A stretch of 64,000 nt of DNA. Origin: an alpha proteobacterium IMCC14465 (GTDB lineage Bacteria; Pseudomonadota; Alphaproteobacteria; RS24). The translations under genes were made by a program, and so were the position numbers. The DNA lies in assembly GCA_000293845.2 (NCBI GenBank), contig ALYF01000003.1, positions 496,001 to 560,000 of the forward strand. Reading direction: 5' to 3'. Under the pieces are notes generated by a model, which worked only from the letters and a program-made list of their open reading frames with translations, ran no database searches and was not told the DNA's origin. Shown here piece after piece: positions 1 through 10,685 of this stretch (position 1 is its first letter; each line of letters opens with the position of its first letter).

Positions 1-2
1 TT

Positions 3-44
3 ATAAGCTGGGTGCTGGCCTATAAATTTATGGGAGCGTTTTAA
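3..44 (+). CDS. sdhC: succinate dehydrogenase cytochrome b subunit, C-terminal end (partial)
   Basis: Only the last 13 codons and the stop are present; the gene begins before the window. The frame encodes a short hydrophobic tail ending in GAF, and its TAA stop shares one base with the sdhD start codon, the usual translational coupling of sdhC and sdhD. The call rests on position directly before sdhD and the overlap rather than on a recognisable domain. Confidence 0.55.
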   Translation: MSWVLAYKFMGAF

Positions 45-421
45 TGTCTGAAATGCGTACACCACTTTCCCGTGTCAGGGGTCTGGGCTCTGCCAAAAAA
101 GGCACAGAGCATTTCTGGCTTCAACGTGTGACGGCACTGGCGAATATTCCGCTGGCTGTTTTTTTTGTGAGTGCGATGGTTGCTCATGCAGGGGCTGATT
201 ATTTGACCGTGACAGCCTTTCTGTCTCGCCCAATTGTGGCGCTGGTCATGCTTTTACTGATTTTAAGCATGGTTTGGCACATGCGTTTGGGTTTACAAGT
301 CGTTATAGAAGACTATATCCATGGTCATACGGCCAAACTCTTGGCGCTTATCCTGAATACTTTTTTTGCCTTAGCTGTCGGTACTGCAAGTGTGCTGGCC
401 ATTTTGAAACTTACACTTTGA
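44..421 (+). CDS. sdhD: succinate dehydrogenase hydrophobic membrane anchor subunit
   Basis: This 125-residue protein is the membrane anchor of respiratory complex II and helps bind haem b and ubiquinone. Three membrane segments are visible at about residues 31-50, 62-84 and 96-120. His79 in the second segment is the likely haem ligand, and the Asp90-Tyr91 pair that follows is in the place of the quinone-site residues of the family. The gene is coupled to sdhC by a one-base overlap and followed by sdhA and sdhB. Its last codons lie inside a 14-base tandem repeat that continues into the sdhA leader. Confidence 0.93.
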   Translation: MSEMRTPLSRVRGLGSAKKGTEHFWLQRVTALANIPLAVFFVSAMVAHAGADYLTVTAFLSRPIVALVMLLLILSMVWHMRLGLQVVIEDYIHGHTAKLLALILNTFFALAVGTASVLAILKLTL

Positions 422-490
422 AATTGGCACTTTGAAATTGGCACTTTGAATTTGGAACTTTGCAATTGGCACTTTGAAATTTACACTGGT
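407..490 (+). repeat. 14-base tandem repeat between sdhD and sdhA
   Basis: About six head-to-tail copies of a 14-base unit close to AAATTGGCACTTTG run from the last sdhD codons through most of the sdhD-sdhA gap. The copies at 421-434 and 435-448 are identical; the others differ by one to three bases. The unit is not a multiple of three, and the array stops about 18 bases before the sdhA ribosome binding site (GGAG at 508-511). It could be a simple expansion or a binding array; no palindrome is obvious within the unit. Confidence 0.85.
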
Positions 491-517
491 CTGAAATGGC
501 CTCGCGTGGAGTAAAAA

Positions 518-2314
518 ATGAGTGAATATGAATATATAGATCACACTTATGATGTCGTTGTCGTTGGCGCTGGCGGTTCAGGTCTGCGTGCTGCGCTGGG
601 TTGTGCTGAACGGGGTCTGAAAACGGCTTGTATCTCCAAAGTCTTCCCCACACGTTCGCATACGGTTGCGGCTCAGGGCGGTATTTCCGCCGCGCTTGGT
701 AATATGGGTGATGATGATTGGCGCTGGCATATGTATGACACGGTAAAAGGGTCAGACTGGCTAGGCGACCAAGATGCGATTGAATATCTCTGTCGTAACG
801 CATCCGAAGCGGTTTATGAGCTTGAACATTTTGGCGTGCCTTTTTCCCGCACGGAAGAAGGCAAGATTTATCAACGTCCATTTGGCGGCATGACCACTAA
901 TTTTGGTGAAGGCATTGCCCAGCGCACTTGCGCGGCGGCTGACAGAACAGGTCACGCTATTTTGCATACGCTTTATGGTCAGTCTTTGCGTCATTCAACT
1001 GAGTTTTTCATTGAGTATTTCGCGCTGGATTTGATGATGGATGATGAAGGCCGTTGCATTGGTATTACAGCTTTATGCATGGCGGATGGGTCACTTCACC
1101 GCTTTAGAGCGCATGAAACTATTTTGGCGACGGGTGGTTACGGACGCGCATATTTTTCAGCGACATCGGCTCACACATGTACAGGTGACGGCTCTGCCAT
1201 GGCGGTGCGTGCCGGATTGCCATTGCAGGATATGGAGTTCGTACAATTCCACCCAACAGGAATTTATGGCGCAGGCTGTCTGATTACAGAAGGCTCACGT
1301 GGCGAGGGTGGTATTCTGATTAACTCAGAAGGCGAGCGTTTTATGGAGCGCTATGCCCCTTCTGCTAAGGATTTGGCGTCCCGTGATGTTGTCTCGCGTT
1401 CCATGACGATTGAAATTCGTGAAGGACGCGGCGTCGGACCACAAAACGACCATATCTATCTGCATCTTGACCATCTCGATCCGGATGTTCTGGCAGAACG
1501 TCTGCCGGGTATCTCCGAAAGTGCGCGAATTTTTGCAGGCGTCGATGTTACGAAAGAGCCGATACCGGTTCTCCCAACCGTGCATTATAATATGGGCGGT
1601 ATTCCGACCAATTATCATGGTGAGGTGTTGAACCCGACAGAAAACGAACCAGACCGAACTGTTCCGGGCCTTATGGCGATTGGGGAAGCAGCTTGTGTGT
1701 CTGTTCATGGTGCAAACCGTCTTGGCTCTAACTCGCTGATTGATCTTGTTGTGTTTGGTCGTGCCGCTGCTATTCGGGCTGGCGAGCTGGTATCGCCTGG
1801 TCAGTCGCATGCCGCATTGCCTGCCGATGCCGGTCAGAATGCCATTGACCGTCTTGACCATTTCCGTCATGCAGATGGCGGTACGCCAACATCTGAGCTT
1901 CGTCTTGAGATGCAACGTACTATGCAGGAAAACTGCGCCGTGTTCCGCTCCGGTGAGGTTCTGGAAGAAGGTTGTCAGCGTATGCGTAAGGTTGTCGAAG
2001 GCATGTCCGATATTTCCGTATCTGACCGCTCATTGATTTGGAACTCCGATTTAATCGAAACGCTTGAGTTTGATAATCTGGTTGTTCAGGCGGTCACGAC
2101 GGTTGAAGGTGCGAATGCACGCAAAGAAAGCCGTGGTGGTCATGCGCGGGAAGATTTCCCGGAACGCGACGATGAAGAGTGGATGAAGCATACTCTTGTC
2201 TGGGTTGGCAGTACCCGCGAAGGTGCCAAGCCGTCCATCGGGTATCGCCCTGTCCATGAGCATACACTGACCAATGAAATCAGTTACATTGAGCCTAAGG
2301 CTCGCGTTTACTAA
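518..2314 (+). CDS. sdhA: succinate dehydrogenase flavoprotein subunit
   Basis: Catalytic subunit of complex II, which oxidises succinate to fumarate and passes electrons to SdhB. The 598-residue length is normal for the family. The N-terminal dinucleotide-binding motif VVVGAGGSG lies at residues 14-22, and the covalent FAD attachment site is His48 in [10 protein letters not shown]. The active-site region FHPTGIYG...LITEG follows, with the conserved C-terminal helical domain ending near Tyr598. The ATG is preceded by GGAG seven bases upstream. It sits in the sdhCDAB operon, 18 bases before sdhB. Confidence 0.98.
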   Translation: MSEYEYIDHTYDVVVVGAGGSGLRAALGCAERGLKTACISKVFPTRSHTVAAQGGISAALGNMGDDDWRWHMYDTVKGSDWLGDQDAIEYLCRNASEAVYELEHFGVPFSRTEEGKIYQRPFGGMTTNFGEGIAQRTCAAADRTGHAILHTLYGQSLRHSTEFFIEYFALDLMMDDEGRCIGITALCMADGSLHRFRAHETILATGGYGRAYFSATSAHTCTGDGSAMAVRAGLPLQDMEFVQFHPTGIYGAGCLITEGSRGEGGILINSEGERFMERYAPSAKDLASRDVVSRSMTIEIREGRGVGPQNDHIYLHLDHLDPDVLAERLPGISESARIFAGVDVTKEPIPVLPTVHYNMGGIPTNYHGEVLNPTENEPDRTVPGLMAIGEAACVSVHGANRLGSNSLIDLVVFGRAAAIRAGELVSPGQSHAALPADAGQNAIDRLDHFRHADGGTPTSELRLEMQRTMQENCAVFRSGEVLEEGCQRMRKVVEGMSDISVSDRSLIWNSDLIETLEFDNLVVQAVTTVEGANARKESRGGHAREDFPERDDEEWMKHTLVWVGSTREGAKPSIGYRPVHEHTLTNEISYIEPKARVY

Positions 2315-2332
2315 TCACGTAAGGAAGCCGTT

Positions 2333-3112
2333 ATGGTTGAGATTGCCCTGCCTAAAAATTCCCGTGTCCAAAAAGGCATTGTTCATAAAGCTGATAAGAA
2401 GCTTGAAAAACCACGGACATTGAAAATTTATCGCTGGGATCCTGAAGATCCGGCTAATCCGCGCATGGATACCTATGAGATTGATGCCGCCGATTGCGGG
2501 CCAATGCTTTTGGATGCGTTGATTAAAATTAAAAATGAAATTGACCCGACGCTGACTTTCCGCCGTTCTTGCCGTGAGGGTATTTGCGGGTCATGCGCCA
2601 TGAATATTGACGGGCAAAACACGCTGGCCTGTACCAAAGGTCTCGATGAGACAAAGGGCAAAATTACCGTGCGTCCTTTGCCGCATATGCCGGTCATTAA
2701 AGATTTGGTGCCGGATTTAACAAATCTCTATGCGCAATATCAATCTATTGAGCCATGGCTGAAAACTGATACGCCGCAACCGCAAAGCGAGTGGAAGCAA
2801 TCCCGTGAGGATCGCGAGAAGCTTGATGGTCTTTATGAGTGCATTTTATGCGCATGTTGTTCGACATCATGTCCGTCCTACTGGTGGAACTCCGATAAAT
2901 ATCTTGGCCCTGCTGTTTTGCTGCAGGCCTATCGCTGGTTGATTGATAGTCGGGATGAGGCTACGGGCGAGCGTTTAGATGATTTGGAAGACCCATTCCG
3001 CGTCTATCGCTGTCATACAATCATGAATTGCGCCAAGGCCTGCCCGAAAGGGTTGTCCCCTGCCAAGGCTATTTCTGAGATTAAAAAAATGATGGTGACA
3101 CGCGAGGTTTAA
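2333..3112 (+). CDS. sdhB: succinate dehydrogenase iron-sulfur subunit
   Basis: Electron-transfer subunit of complex II (259 residues). The N-terminal plant-type ferredoxin domain carries the [2Fe-2S] ligands in [10 protein letters not shown] plus a later Cys in NTLAC. The C-terminal half has [12 protein letters not shown] and [14 protein letters not shown], which supply the [4Fe-4S] and [3Fe-4S] ligands. A good ribosome binding site (AAGGAAG) precedes the ATG. It is the last gene of sdhCDAB and is followed by zapE after about 80 bases, the usual alphaproteobacterial order. Confidence 0.98.
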   Translation: MVEIALPKNSRVQKGIVHKADKKLEKPRTLKIYRWDPEDPANPRMDTYEIDAADCGPMLLDALIKIKNEIDPTLTFRRSCREGICGSCAMNIDGQNTLACTKGLDETKGKITVRPLPHMPVIKDLVPDLTNLYAQYQSIEPWLKTDTPQPQSEWKQSREDREKLDGLYECILCACCSTSCPSYWWNSDKYLGPAVLLQAYRWLIDSRDEATGERLDDLEDPFRVYRCHTIMNCAKACPKGLSPAKAISEIKKMMVTREV

Positions 3113-3194
3113 TTTCCCTCGTTTATTCTTATCGTTTATTCATCTGGCTCATTTCGGGCTGGTCAAATGGCGATGAAATCAGTAAACCCTCATT

Positions 3195-4337
3195 ATGAGT
3201 TCGGAGCCTCTCGCAAAATATAATGCTCTGATTGAGAGCGGTATCCTGCAACCAGATGGTGGTCAGGCTGATATTGTTGCGCGGCTTAACAGCCTTCATG
3301 AGGCGCTCAAGCCCTCAGGTTTTTCGCAAATTTTCAAAAAAAAGCCCGCGCCGCGTGGAATTTATATTCATGGTGATGTCGGACGCGGCAAGTCCATGCT
3401 GATGGATTTGTTTTATGAAAGCGCGACGGAACCAAAAAAAAGACGGGTTCATTTTCACGCTTTCATGCAAGAAGTGCATGAGCGTATTCATGACTATCGT
3501 CAGCAGCTTAAAAAAGGGCTCGTCCGCGGTGACGATCCAATCTCCCCCGTGGCTGCCGCTTTTTCGAAATCTGCACGATTACTGTGTTTTGACGAGTTTC
3601 AGGTTAAGGATATTGCCGATGCCTCCATTCTTGGCCGTCTGTTTGAAGCGTTATTTTCCGCAGGCGTGATTGTCGTGGCAACGTCTAACCGTGTGCCGGA
3701 TGAATTGTATCAGGGCGGCTTGAACCGACATCGCTTTTTACCCTTTATTGATTTGTTGAAGGCGCGGGTTGATGTGCTTTATCTCGACAGCCCGACGGAT
3801 TATCGCCTCGACCGGTTAAAAGGTTATCCTGTTTGGTTCAAGCCGATTGGTTCTGCCGCTCGTGGGGAAATGGACAATGCATTTGCGCGCATGACGGGCG
3901 GCGCGGATGCTGCGCGCAGTTCCATCACCGTAAAAGGGCGGGAGGTCGTTATTCCAAATGCGGCGCAAGGTGTGGCGCGGTTTGAGTTTACCGACCTATG
4001 CGATGCTCATCTGGGCGCGGGCGATTATTTGGGATTGGCGCGGACATTCCATACGGTCTTTATTGATAATATCCCTGTTTTATCACCTGAACGCCGCAAT
4101 GAGGCCATCAGGTTCGTCAATCTGATTGATGCGCTTTATGAGCATAAGGTGAAATTGCTGGCGTCCGCTGAGGCTGACCCGCCCGCGCTTTATCCTGCGG
4201 GGGACTCGGCATTTGAATTTCGCCGCACAGCCTCACGATTACAAGAAATGCAATCCGAAGATTATTTTGGCCTCGGTCATAATTCTGGTGCCGACGGGCC
4301 AGAATTGGAGGGCGTCGGGGTTGCATCAGACCTTTAA
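3195..4337 (+). CDS. zapE: cell division protein ZapE, AFG1-like ATPase
   Basis: AAA-type ATPase of 380 residues related to E. coli ZapE and mitochondrial Afg1/Lace1; ZapE acts on the Z-ring, and family members are also linked to quality control of respiratory proteins. Walker A is GDVGRGKS at residues 60-67, and Walker B is LLCFDEF. The sensor region VVATSNR and the C-terminal IRFVNLIDALYEH segment are typical of the family. Its place between sdhB and mdh is common in alphaproteobacteria. No ribosome binding site stands out upstream of the chosen ATG. Confidence 0.93.
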   Translation: MSSEPLAKYNALIESGILQPDGGQADIVARLNSLHEALKPSGFSQIFKKKPAPRGIYIHGDVGRGKSMLMDLFYESATEPKKRRVHFHAFMQEVHERIHDYRQQLKKGLVRGDDPISPVAAAFSKSARLLCFDEFQVKDIADASILGRLFEALFSAGVIVVATSNRVPDELYQGGLNRHRFLPFIDLLKARVDVLYLDSPTDYRLDRLKGYPVWFKPIGSAARGEMDNAFARMTGGADAARSSITVKGREVVIPNAAQGVARFEFTDLCDAHLGAGDYLGLARTFHTVFIDNIPVLSPERRNEAIRFVNLIDALYEHKVKLLASAEADPPALYPAGDSAFEFRRTASRLQEMQSEDYFGLGHNSGADGPELEGVGVASDL

Positions 4338-4346
4338 AAAAGGTAA

Positions 4347-5342
<996 letters not shown>

Positions 5343-5364
5343 GACGGGTAATATTTGTTTTGTG

Positions 5365-5479
5365 GCACAATAAGCCATATTATTTACAATAAGTATTACT
5401 TTATATATCCAAAATGGCCTTATTGGGTGCAACAGCTGCTAAAAAAGCTTATTTTTGCGGTTTTCTGCACCGAATAAGC
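5365..5479 (+). promoter_or_regulatory. three GCAC-N-AATAAG elements upstream of sucC
   Basis: The mdh-sucC gap (5343-5540) holds three copies of a related motif: GCACAATAAG at 5365-5374, its inverted relative GCACCCAATAAGG read on the other strand at 5430-5418, and GCACCGAATAAGC at 5467-5479. The first two form an imperfect inverted repeat with arms about 14 bases long, around an AT-rich centre. They look like candidate regulator sites for the suc operon promoter. No -35/-10 pair could be assigned with confidence. Confidence 0.45.
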
Positions 5480-5505
5480 TTGTCTGGATTCGGTCAATCA
5501 GTTAG

Positions 5506-5533
5506 CCTCAGGTGAAATAAACTTAATCTGAGG
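5506..5533 (+). promoter_or_regulatory. stem-loop overlapping the sucC ribosome binding site
   Basis: CCTCAG at 5506-5511 is the exact inverted repeat of CTGAGG at 5528-5533, with a 16-base AT-rich loop. The right arm runs into the Shine-Dalgarno sequence (GAGGG at 5530-5534) of sucC, whose ATG is at 5541, so the hairpin could hide the ribosome binding site. The stem is short, so the effect is an inference. Confidence 0.4.
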
Positions 5534-5540
5534 GTCAATA

Positions 5541-6710
5541 ATGAATATTCATGAGTATCAGGCTAAAGCTGTCTTAAAGGGCTTTGGTGTTTCTGTGCCG
5601 CGTGGAGGCATTGCTTTTTCTGCGGAAGAGGCCGTTCAGCATGCTGAAAGTCTTGGCGGTCCGGTATGGGTTGTCAAAGCACAAATTCATGCTGGTGGTC
5701 GCGGTAAAGGCGGCGGTGTCAAAGTTGTCAAATCTGTGGATGACGTCCGCGCTGAAGCTGACCGTATGCTAGGCATGACCCTCATTACCCACCAGACAGG
5801 CCCTGAAGGCAAAGAAGTCGGCAGGGTTTATGTTGAAGAAGGCTCCGAAATTGACCGTGAGCTTTATCTGTCCATTCTGGTAGACCGCGCGACATCTATG
5901 GTGTCTTTCATTGCCTCGACTGAAGGCGGCATGGATATTGAAGAAGTTGCTGCTGAAACACCTGAAAAGATTTTAACTGTTGGCGTTGACCCTGTTGCAG
6001 GTATGACAGACGCAAACGGCCGAGAAATCGCTGCCGCTCTCAAGCTGACCGGTCATCAGGTCGAGCAATGTGTGGCGCTGGTTAAAAATCTTTATAAGGC
6101 TTTCGTCGAAACGGATATGAGCCTGCTCGAGATTAACCCTTTGGTGGTGAACGGTGCCGGTGATCTGATTTGTCTTGATGCGAAAGTCAATTTTGATAGC
6201 AACGCGCTTTATCGCCATGACGATATTGTTGAATTGCGCGACCTATCCGAAGAAGATCCGGCAGAAGTTGAAGCCTCTAAATATGACCTTAGCTATGTCA
6301 AGCTGGACGGTTCAATTGGCTGTATGGTGAATGGAGCCGGTCTTGCCATGGCGACCATGGATATCATCAAACTTTACGGTGAAGAGCCTGCCAATTTCCT
6401 TGATGTTGGGGGTGGCGCAACTAAAGAAAAAGTGACCGAAGCTTTTAAAATCATCCTCTCTGATCAAAACGTCAAAGGTATTCTCGTGAATATTTTTGGT
6501 GGCATTATGCGGTGTGACATCATTGCGGAAGGAGTGATTGCTGCGGCGTCCGAGCTTGCGCTTTCTGTGCCTCTGGTGGTGCGTCTTGAAGGGACGAATG
6601 TTGAACAGGGTAAGGAAATTATGGCGGCCTCCGGTCTGGCTATTATTCCTGCCGATAATCTTGAAGATGCCGCGGAAAAAATTGTTGCCGCTGTCAGGGA
6701 GGCCGCGTGA
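5541..6710 (+). CDS. sucC: succinyl-CoA synthetase (ADP-forming) beta subunit
   Basis: Makes succinate and ATP from succinyl-CoA together with SucD; 389 residues. It has an ATP-grasp domain over roughly residues 1-235 (MNIHEYQAK start, [12 protein letters not shown] nucleotide loop, LEINPLVV metal-binding segment) and a C-terminal CoA-ligase domain with the GGGATKEKV and [10 protein letters not shown] segments. Its TGA stop overlaps the sucD ATG, so the two subunits are translationally coupled. It is the first gene of sucCDAB-lpdA, after a 198-base leader region with repeated elements. Confidence 0.98.
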   Translation: MNIHEYQAKAVLKGFGVSVPRGGIAFSAEEAVQHAESLGGPVWVVKAQIHAGGRGKGGGVKVVKSVDDVRAEADRMLGMTLITHQTGPEGKEVGRVYVEEGSEIDRELYLSILVDRATSMVSFIASTEGGMDIEEVAAETPEKILTVGVDPVAGMTDANGREIAAALKLTGHQVEQCVALVKNLYKAFVETDMSLLEINPLVVNGAGDLICLDAKVNFDSNALYRHDDIVELRDLSEEDPAEVEASKYDLSYVKLDGSIGCMVNGAGLAMATMDIIKLYGEEPANFLDVGGGATKEKVTEAFKIILSDQNVKGILVNIFGGIMRCDIIAEGVIAAASELALSVPLVVRLEGTNVEQGKEIMAASGLAIIPADNLEDAAEKIVAAVREAA

Positions 6711-7585
6711 TGTCAGTACTTATTGGAAAAGAAACAAAAGTTATTTGTCAGGGCTTCACAGGTAGTCAGGGGACGTTCCATTCTGAACAAGCCATTGCCT
6801 ATGGCACGCAAATGGTTGGCGGTGTGACGCCCAAACGCGGTGGGGAAACTCATCTTGGGCTGCCCGTTTTTGATACGGTGGCCGAAGCTGTCGACAAGAC
6901 AGGCGCAACAGCGAGCGCGATTTATGTGCCACCACCTTTTGCGGCCAATGCAATTCTCGAAGCAATCGAGGCAGAGATTGAGCTTGCGGTTTGCATCACC
7001 GAAGGTATTCCGGTCATGGATATGATTAAGGTGAAAAGTGCCTTGCAGGGATCCAAGACAAGGTTGGTTGGCCCGAACTGCCCCGGCGTTATAACGCCCG
7101 GCGAATGTAAAATCGGTATCATGCCCGGTCATATTCATAGACCCGGTAGTGTTGGTATCGTGTCACGTTCTGGGACGCTGACTTATGAGGCTGTGGCGCA
7201 AACAACGGCGGCAGGTCTTGGTCAGTCTACCTGTATCGGTATTGGTGGTGACCCCGTGAACGGCACGAACTTTATTGATTGTTTGGAGTTATTTCTGGGC
7301 GATGAGCAAACCGAGTCCATTATCATGATTGGTGAAATCGGTGGTTCCGCGGAAGAAGAGGCCGCCGAGTTTTTGAAATCATCTGCGGTGAAAAAACCGG
7401 TTGTCGGATTTATTGCGGGGGTTACAGCCCCTCCCGGGCGTCGTATGGGACATGCGGGTGCAATTATTTCAGGTGGTAAAGGTGGCGCTGAGGATAAAAT
7501 GGAAGCCATGCGCTCTGCAGGCATCACAGTGTCTCCATCGCCTGCCGCATTGGGTACAACGCTGTCACAGATTTTAAACGGATAG
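6710..7585 (+). CDS. sucD: succinyl-CoA synthetase alpha subunit
   Basis: CoA-binding and phosphohistidine-bearing subunit of succinyl-CoA synthetase; 291 residues from the ATG at 6710. The CoA-binding Rossmann domain begins [15 protein letters not shown] with [10 protein letters not shown]. The phosphorylated histidine is His248 in RRMGHAGAI, and GPNCPGVI is the other hallmark. A GTG three bases earlier (6707) is also possible, but the ATG overlapping the sucC stop is the usual arrangement. It is followed at once by sucA. Confidence 0.97.
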   Translation: MSVLIGKETKVICQGFTGSQGTFHSEQAIAYGTQMVGGVTPKRGGETHLGLPVFDTVAEAVDKTGATASAIYVPPPFAANAILEAIEAEIELAVCITEGIPVMDMIKVKSALQGSKTRLVGPNCPGVITPGECKIGIMPGHIHRPGSVGIVSRSGTLTYEAVAQTTAAGLGQSTCIGIGGDPVNGTNFIDCLELFLGDEQTESIIMIGEIGGSAEEEAAEFLKSSAVKKPVVGFIAGVTAPPGRRMGHAGAIISGGKGGAEDKMEAMRSAGITVSPSPAALGTTLSQILNG

Positions 7586-7613
7586 GTTGATAGACCGCAA
7601 AGAAAGTACGTTC

Positions 7614-10601
7614 ATGAGTGCACAAAGTGATAATGAGAATATGGTGACTGGTGAAGCCGGTCACCGCACGTCTTTTCTCGATGGTGCGAATGCCTATTAT
7701 ATTGAGCAGCTTTATGAGCAATATCTATCAGCGCCGGCAACAGTAGACCCGGGTTGGAAAGAGTTTTTTGATAATCTTGGTGCCCCTGAAAAAGGCAATG
7801 AAACTTTACGCCCAAGTTGGGAAAAACCGCATTGGCCTGAAACACCCAATGGAGAGATTACCTCTGCGCTGGACGGGAATTGGGGAGATGATACGCCGCC
7901 AATTCAGATAGCTGGTCAAATAGCTGATAAAATCGCGACCCGCTCAACCGAAAATGGCGCGATATTGAACGAAGAATCACTTCGTGCGGCGACGATTGAC
8001 TCGGTGCGTGCGATTATGATGATTAGGGCGTATCGGGCGCGGGGTCACCTTGCGGCAGATCTTGACCCGCTGGGTCTTGAACCCCCTAAATCGCATCCCG
8101 AGCTTGAGCCTGAAAGCTACGGTTTCACAGAAGCCGATTATGACCGCAAAATTTTCATCGACTATGTTCTAGGGCTTGAATTTGCCTCGATCAGAGAGAT
8201 GCTGGAAATCCTGAAGCGAACCTATTGCGGGCGTCTCGCGCTGGAATTTATGCATATTAATGATCCTGAGGAAAAGAGCTGGTTGCAGGAACGCATGGAA
8301 GGCCCTGACAAGGAAATCAGCTTTACCCCTGAAGGTAAAAAAGCAATTTTCTCTAAGCTTGTCGAAGCTGAGGGGCTGGAGAAATTTATCGACGTCAAAT
8401 ATACTGGCACGAAGCGTTTTGGGCTTGATGGGGCGGAATCGATTGTTCCGGCACTGGAACAGATTATTAAACGCGGCGGTAATCTTGGTGTTAGGGAAAT
8501 TGTGATTGGCATGCCACATCGGGGCCGTTTGAATGTCCTGACAAATGTGATGTCTAAACCTTTCCGTGCGCTGTTTAGTGAATTTAAAGGCGGCGCGGTG
8601 CATCCTGATACTGTTGAGGGTTCCGGCGATGTGAAATATCATCTGGGGACGTCTTCTGACCGTGAGTTTGATGGGAATAAAGTCCATCTATCTCTGACCG
8701 CAAACCCGTCTCATTTGGAAGCGGTCGATCCGGTTGTGCTAGGTAAGGCGCGCGCCAAACAGGATACATATCAACTCGATAATGGTAAATCAGACCGTTC
8801 CAGTGTTATTCCATTGCTCTTGCACGGAGATGCGGCTTTTGCCGGTCAGGGTATTGTGGCGGAATGTTTTGGTCTGTCGGGTCTTGTTGGTCATAAATCT
8901 GGCGGGTCAATTCATTTTATTGTGAATAATCAAATTGGCTTTACGACCAATCCGAGATTTTCCCGGTCATCGCCATACCCGTCTGATGTCGCGAAAATGG
9001 TCGATGCGCCGATTTTCCATGTCAATGGTGATGACCCTGAGGCTGTGGTCTATGCGACGAAAGTGGCGACAGAATTCAGGCAAAAATTTCTAAAGCCCGT
9101 CGTGATTGATATGTTCTGCTATCGCAGATTTGGTCATAATGAAGGCGATGAACCCGCATTTACGCAACCGCTTATGTATTCGCGTATTAAGGAACACCCA
9201 TCGGTTGTGAGTATTTATGCGCGCCAGCTGGTTGAAGAGGGTCTGCTTTCTCAAGAAGAAGTTAATACTCAATTGAGTAATTACCGCGCCATGCTGGAAA
9301 CAGAATTTGAGTCTGCCAATGAGTTTAAGCCGAATAAGCCGGACTGGCTTGATGGTCGGTGGTCAGGCCTAGAAAGCAAACGCCGTGAAGAGTTCATCAG
9401 AGGCGAAACCGGCGTTGATGCTGACCGCCTGCGTGATATTGGTGAAAAACTGACCGAAGTGCCGGAAGGCTTTAACCTGCATAAATCCCTTATTCGCCAG
9501 TTGAAGAATAAACAAAAAATGTTTGAGACCGGCGAAGGGTTTGATTGGTCAACCGCCGAGGCATTGGCTTTTGGCAGTTTGTTGCGGGAAGGGTATCCGG
9601 TGCGTCTGTCCGGTCAGGATAGTGAGCGCGGCACATTCTCCCAACGTCATTCTGTTTGGACCGACCAACAAAATGAAGACCGCTATAAGCCATTGCAAAA
9701 CCTCGGAGACGATCAAGGTTCTTATGAGGTGATTAATTCCATGTTATCCGAAGCAGCCGTGCTTGGATTTGAATATGGCTATTCACTTGCTGAACCGAAT
9801 GCACTCGTCTTGTGGGAAGCGCAATTTGGTGATTTCGCTAATGGCGCGCAGGTAATGGTGGATCAATTTATTTCATCCTCAGAAGCGAAATGGTTGCGCA
9901 TGTCTGGGCTGGTGATGCTTTTGCCACATGGTTATGAAGGGCAAGGCCCTGAACACAGTTCCGCACGATTGGAGCGGTATCTGCAATCTTGTGCTGAAGA
10001 AAATATGCAGGTTGCGAATGTGACAACCCCGGCGAATTATTTCCATATTCTGCGCCGCCAACTCCACAGAAATTACCGCAAACCGCTTATTCTGATGACA
10101 CCAAAATCTTTGTTACGGCATAAGGAATGTGTCTCTACGCTTGAGGATATGTCTCTAGGGTCAACATTCCACCGCGTGTTTTGGGATCATGATGATGTGC
10201 GGCTTGACGGGCATCTGAAAGAGGCAAGTAAAATCCGCCGCGTGGTGATGTGTAGCGGCAAGGTCTATTATGATTTGCGGAAGGCAAGAAATGAGGCTGG
10301 TCTTGATGATGTTTACATCATGCGGGTTGAACAGCTTTATCCCTATCCGGAAACGGCGGCAAAGCAAATGCTGAGCGCTTTCCCGCAAGCTGAAATGGTT
10401 TGGTGTCAGGAAGAACCAAAAAATATGGGTGCATGGTCCTTTATTGAGCCTTATCTCGAGCAGACCTTAACGTCGATTGATGCCAAGCATACACGGCCTG
10501 TTTACTCAGGGCGGGCAGCTTCTGCTTCAACGGCAACGGGTCTGATGGCTCGCCATATGGCTGAAATGGAAAGATTTATGAATGATGCTCTCGGATTGTA
10601 A
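7614..10601 (+). CDS. sucA: 2-oxoglutarate dehydrogenase E1 component
   Basis: Thiamine-diphosphate-dependent decarboxylase of the 2-oxoglutarate dehydrogenase complex; 995 residues from the ATG at 7614. The frame also opens at a TTG at 7587, but MSAQSDNENM followed by the conserved FLDGANAYYIEQLYEQY segment favours the ATG. GMPHRGRLNVL, the TPP motif (GDAAFAGQG ... NNQIGFTT) and the C-terminal transketolase-like region with EEPKNMGAW are present. It is followed by sucB and lpdA, completing the complex. Confidence 0.97.
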   Translation: MSAQSDNENMVTGEAGHRTSFLDGANAYYIEQLYEQYLSAPATVDPGWKEFFDNLGAPEKGNETLRPSWEKPHWPETPNGEITSALDGNWGDDTPPIQIAGQIADKIATRSTENGAILNEESLRAATIDSVRAIMMIRAYRARGHLAADLDPLGLEPPKSHPELEPESYGFTEADYDRKIFIDYVLGLEFASIREMLEILKRTYCGRLALEFMHINDPEEKSWLQERMEGPDKEISFTPEGKKAIFSKLVEAEGLEKFIDVKYTGTKRFGLDGAESIVPALEQIIKRGGNLGVREIVIGMPHRGRLNVLTNVMSKPFRALFSEFKGGAVHPDTVEGSGDVKYHLGTSSDREFDGNKVHLSLTANPSHLEAVDPVVLGKARAKQDTYQLDNGKSDRSSVIPLLLHGDAAFAGQGIVAECFGLSGLVGHKSGGSIHFIVNNQIGFTTNPRFSRSSPYPSDVAKMVDAPIFHVNGDDPEAVVYATKVATEFRQKFLKPVVIDMFCYRRFGHNEGDEPAFTQPLMYSRIKEHPSVVSIYARQLVEEGLLSQEEVNTQLSNYRAMLETEFESANEFKPNKPDWLDGRWSGLESKRREEFIRGETGVDADRLRDIGEKLTEVPEGFNLHKSLIRQLKNKQKMFETGEGFDWSTAEALAFGSLLREGYPVRLSGQDSERGTFSQRHSVWTDQQNEDRYKPLQNLGDDQGSYEVINSMLSEAAVLGFEYGYSLAEPNALVLWEAQFGDFANGAQVMVDQFISSSEAKWLRMSGLVMLLPHGYEGQGPEHSSARLERYLQSCAEENMQVANVTTPANYFHILRRQLHRNYRKPLILMTPKSLLRHKECVSTLEDMSLGSTFHRVFWDHDDVRLDGHLKEASKIRRVVMCSGKVYYDLRKARNEAGLDDVYIMRVEQLYPYPETAAKQMLSAFPQAEMVWCQEEPKNMGAWSFIEPYLEQTLTSIDAKHTRPVYSGRAASASTATGLMARHMAEMERFMNDALGL

Positions 10602-10685
10602 AACACAGACTTTAAAAATAGAGCCTTCCGAGAAACTGACCCGCATGAAGCAACCAGCGTAAAATGAAAAGAGTGAGGATATAAA

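Noticed and set aside
1325-1915. Long open frame antisense to sdhA
   Set aside because: It mirrors the codon pattern of the strongly conserved sdhA, has no ribosome binding site and encodes nothing recognisable.
3103-3130. Terminator after sdhB
   Set aside because: Only a five-base stem (CGAGG/CCTCG) without a clean T-run; too weak to list.
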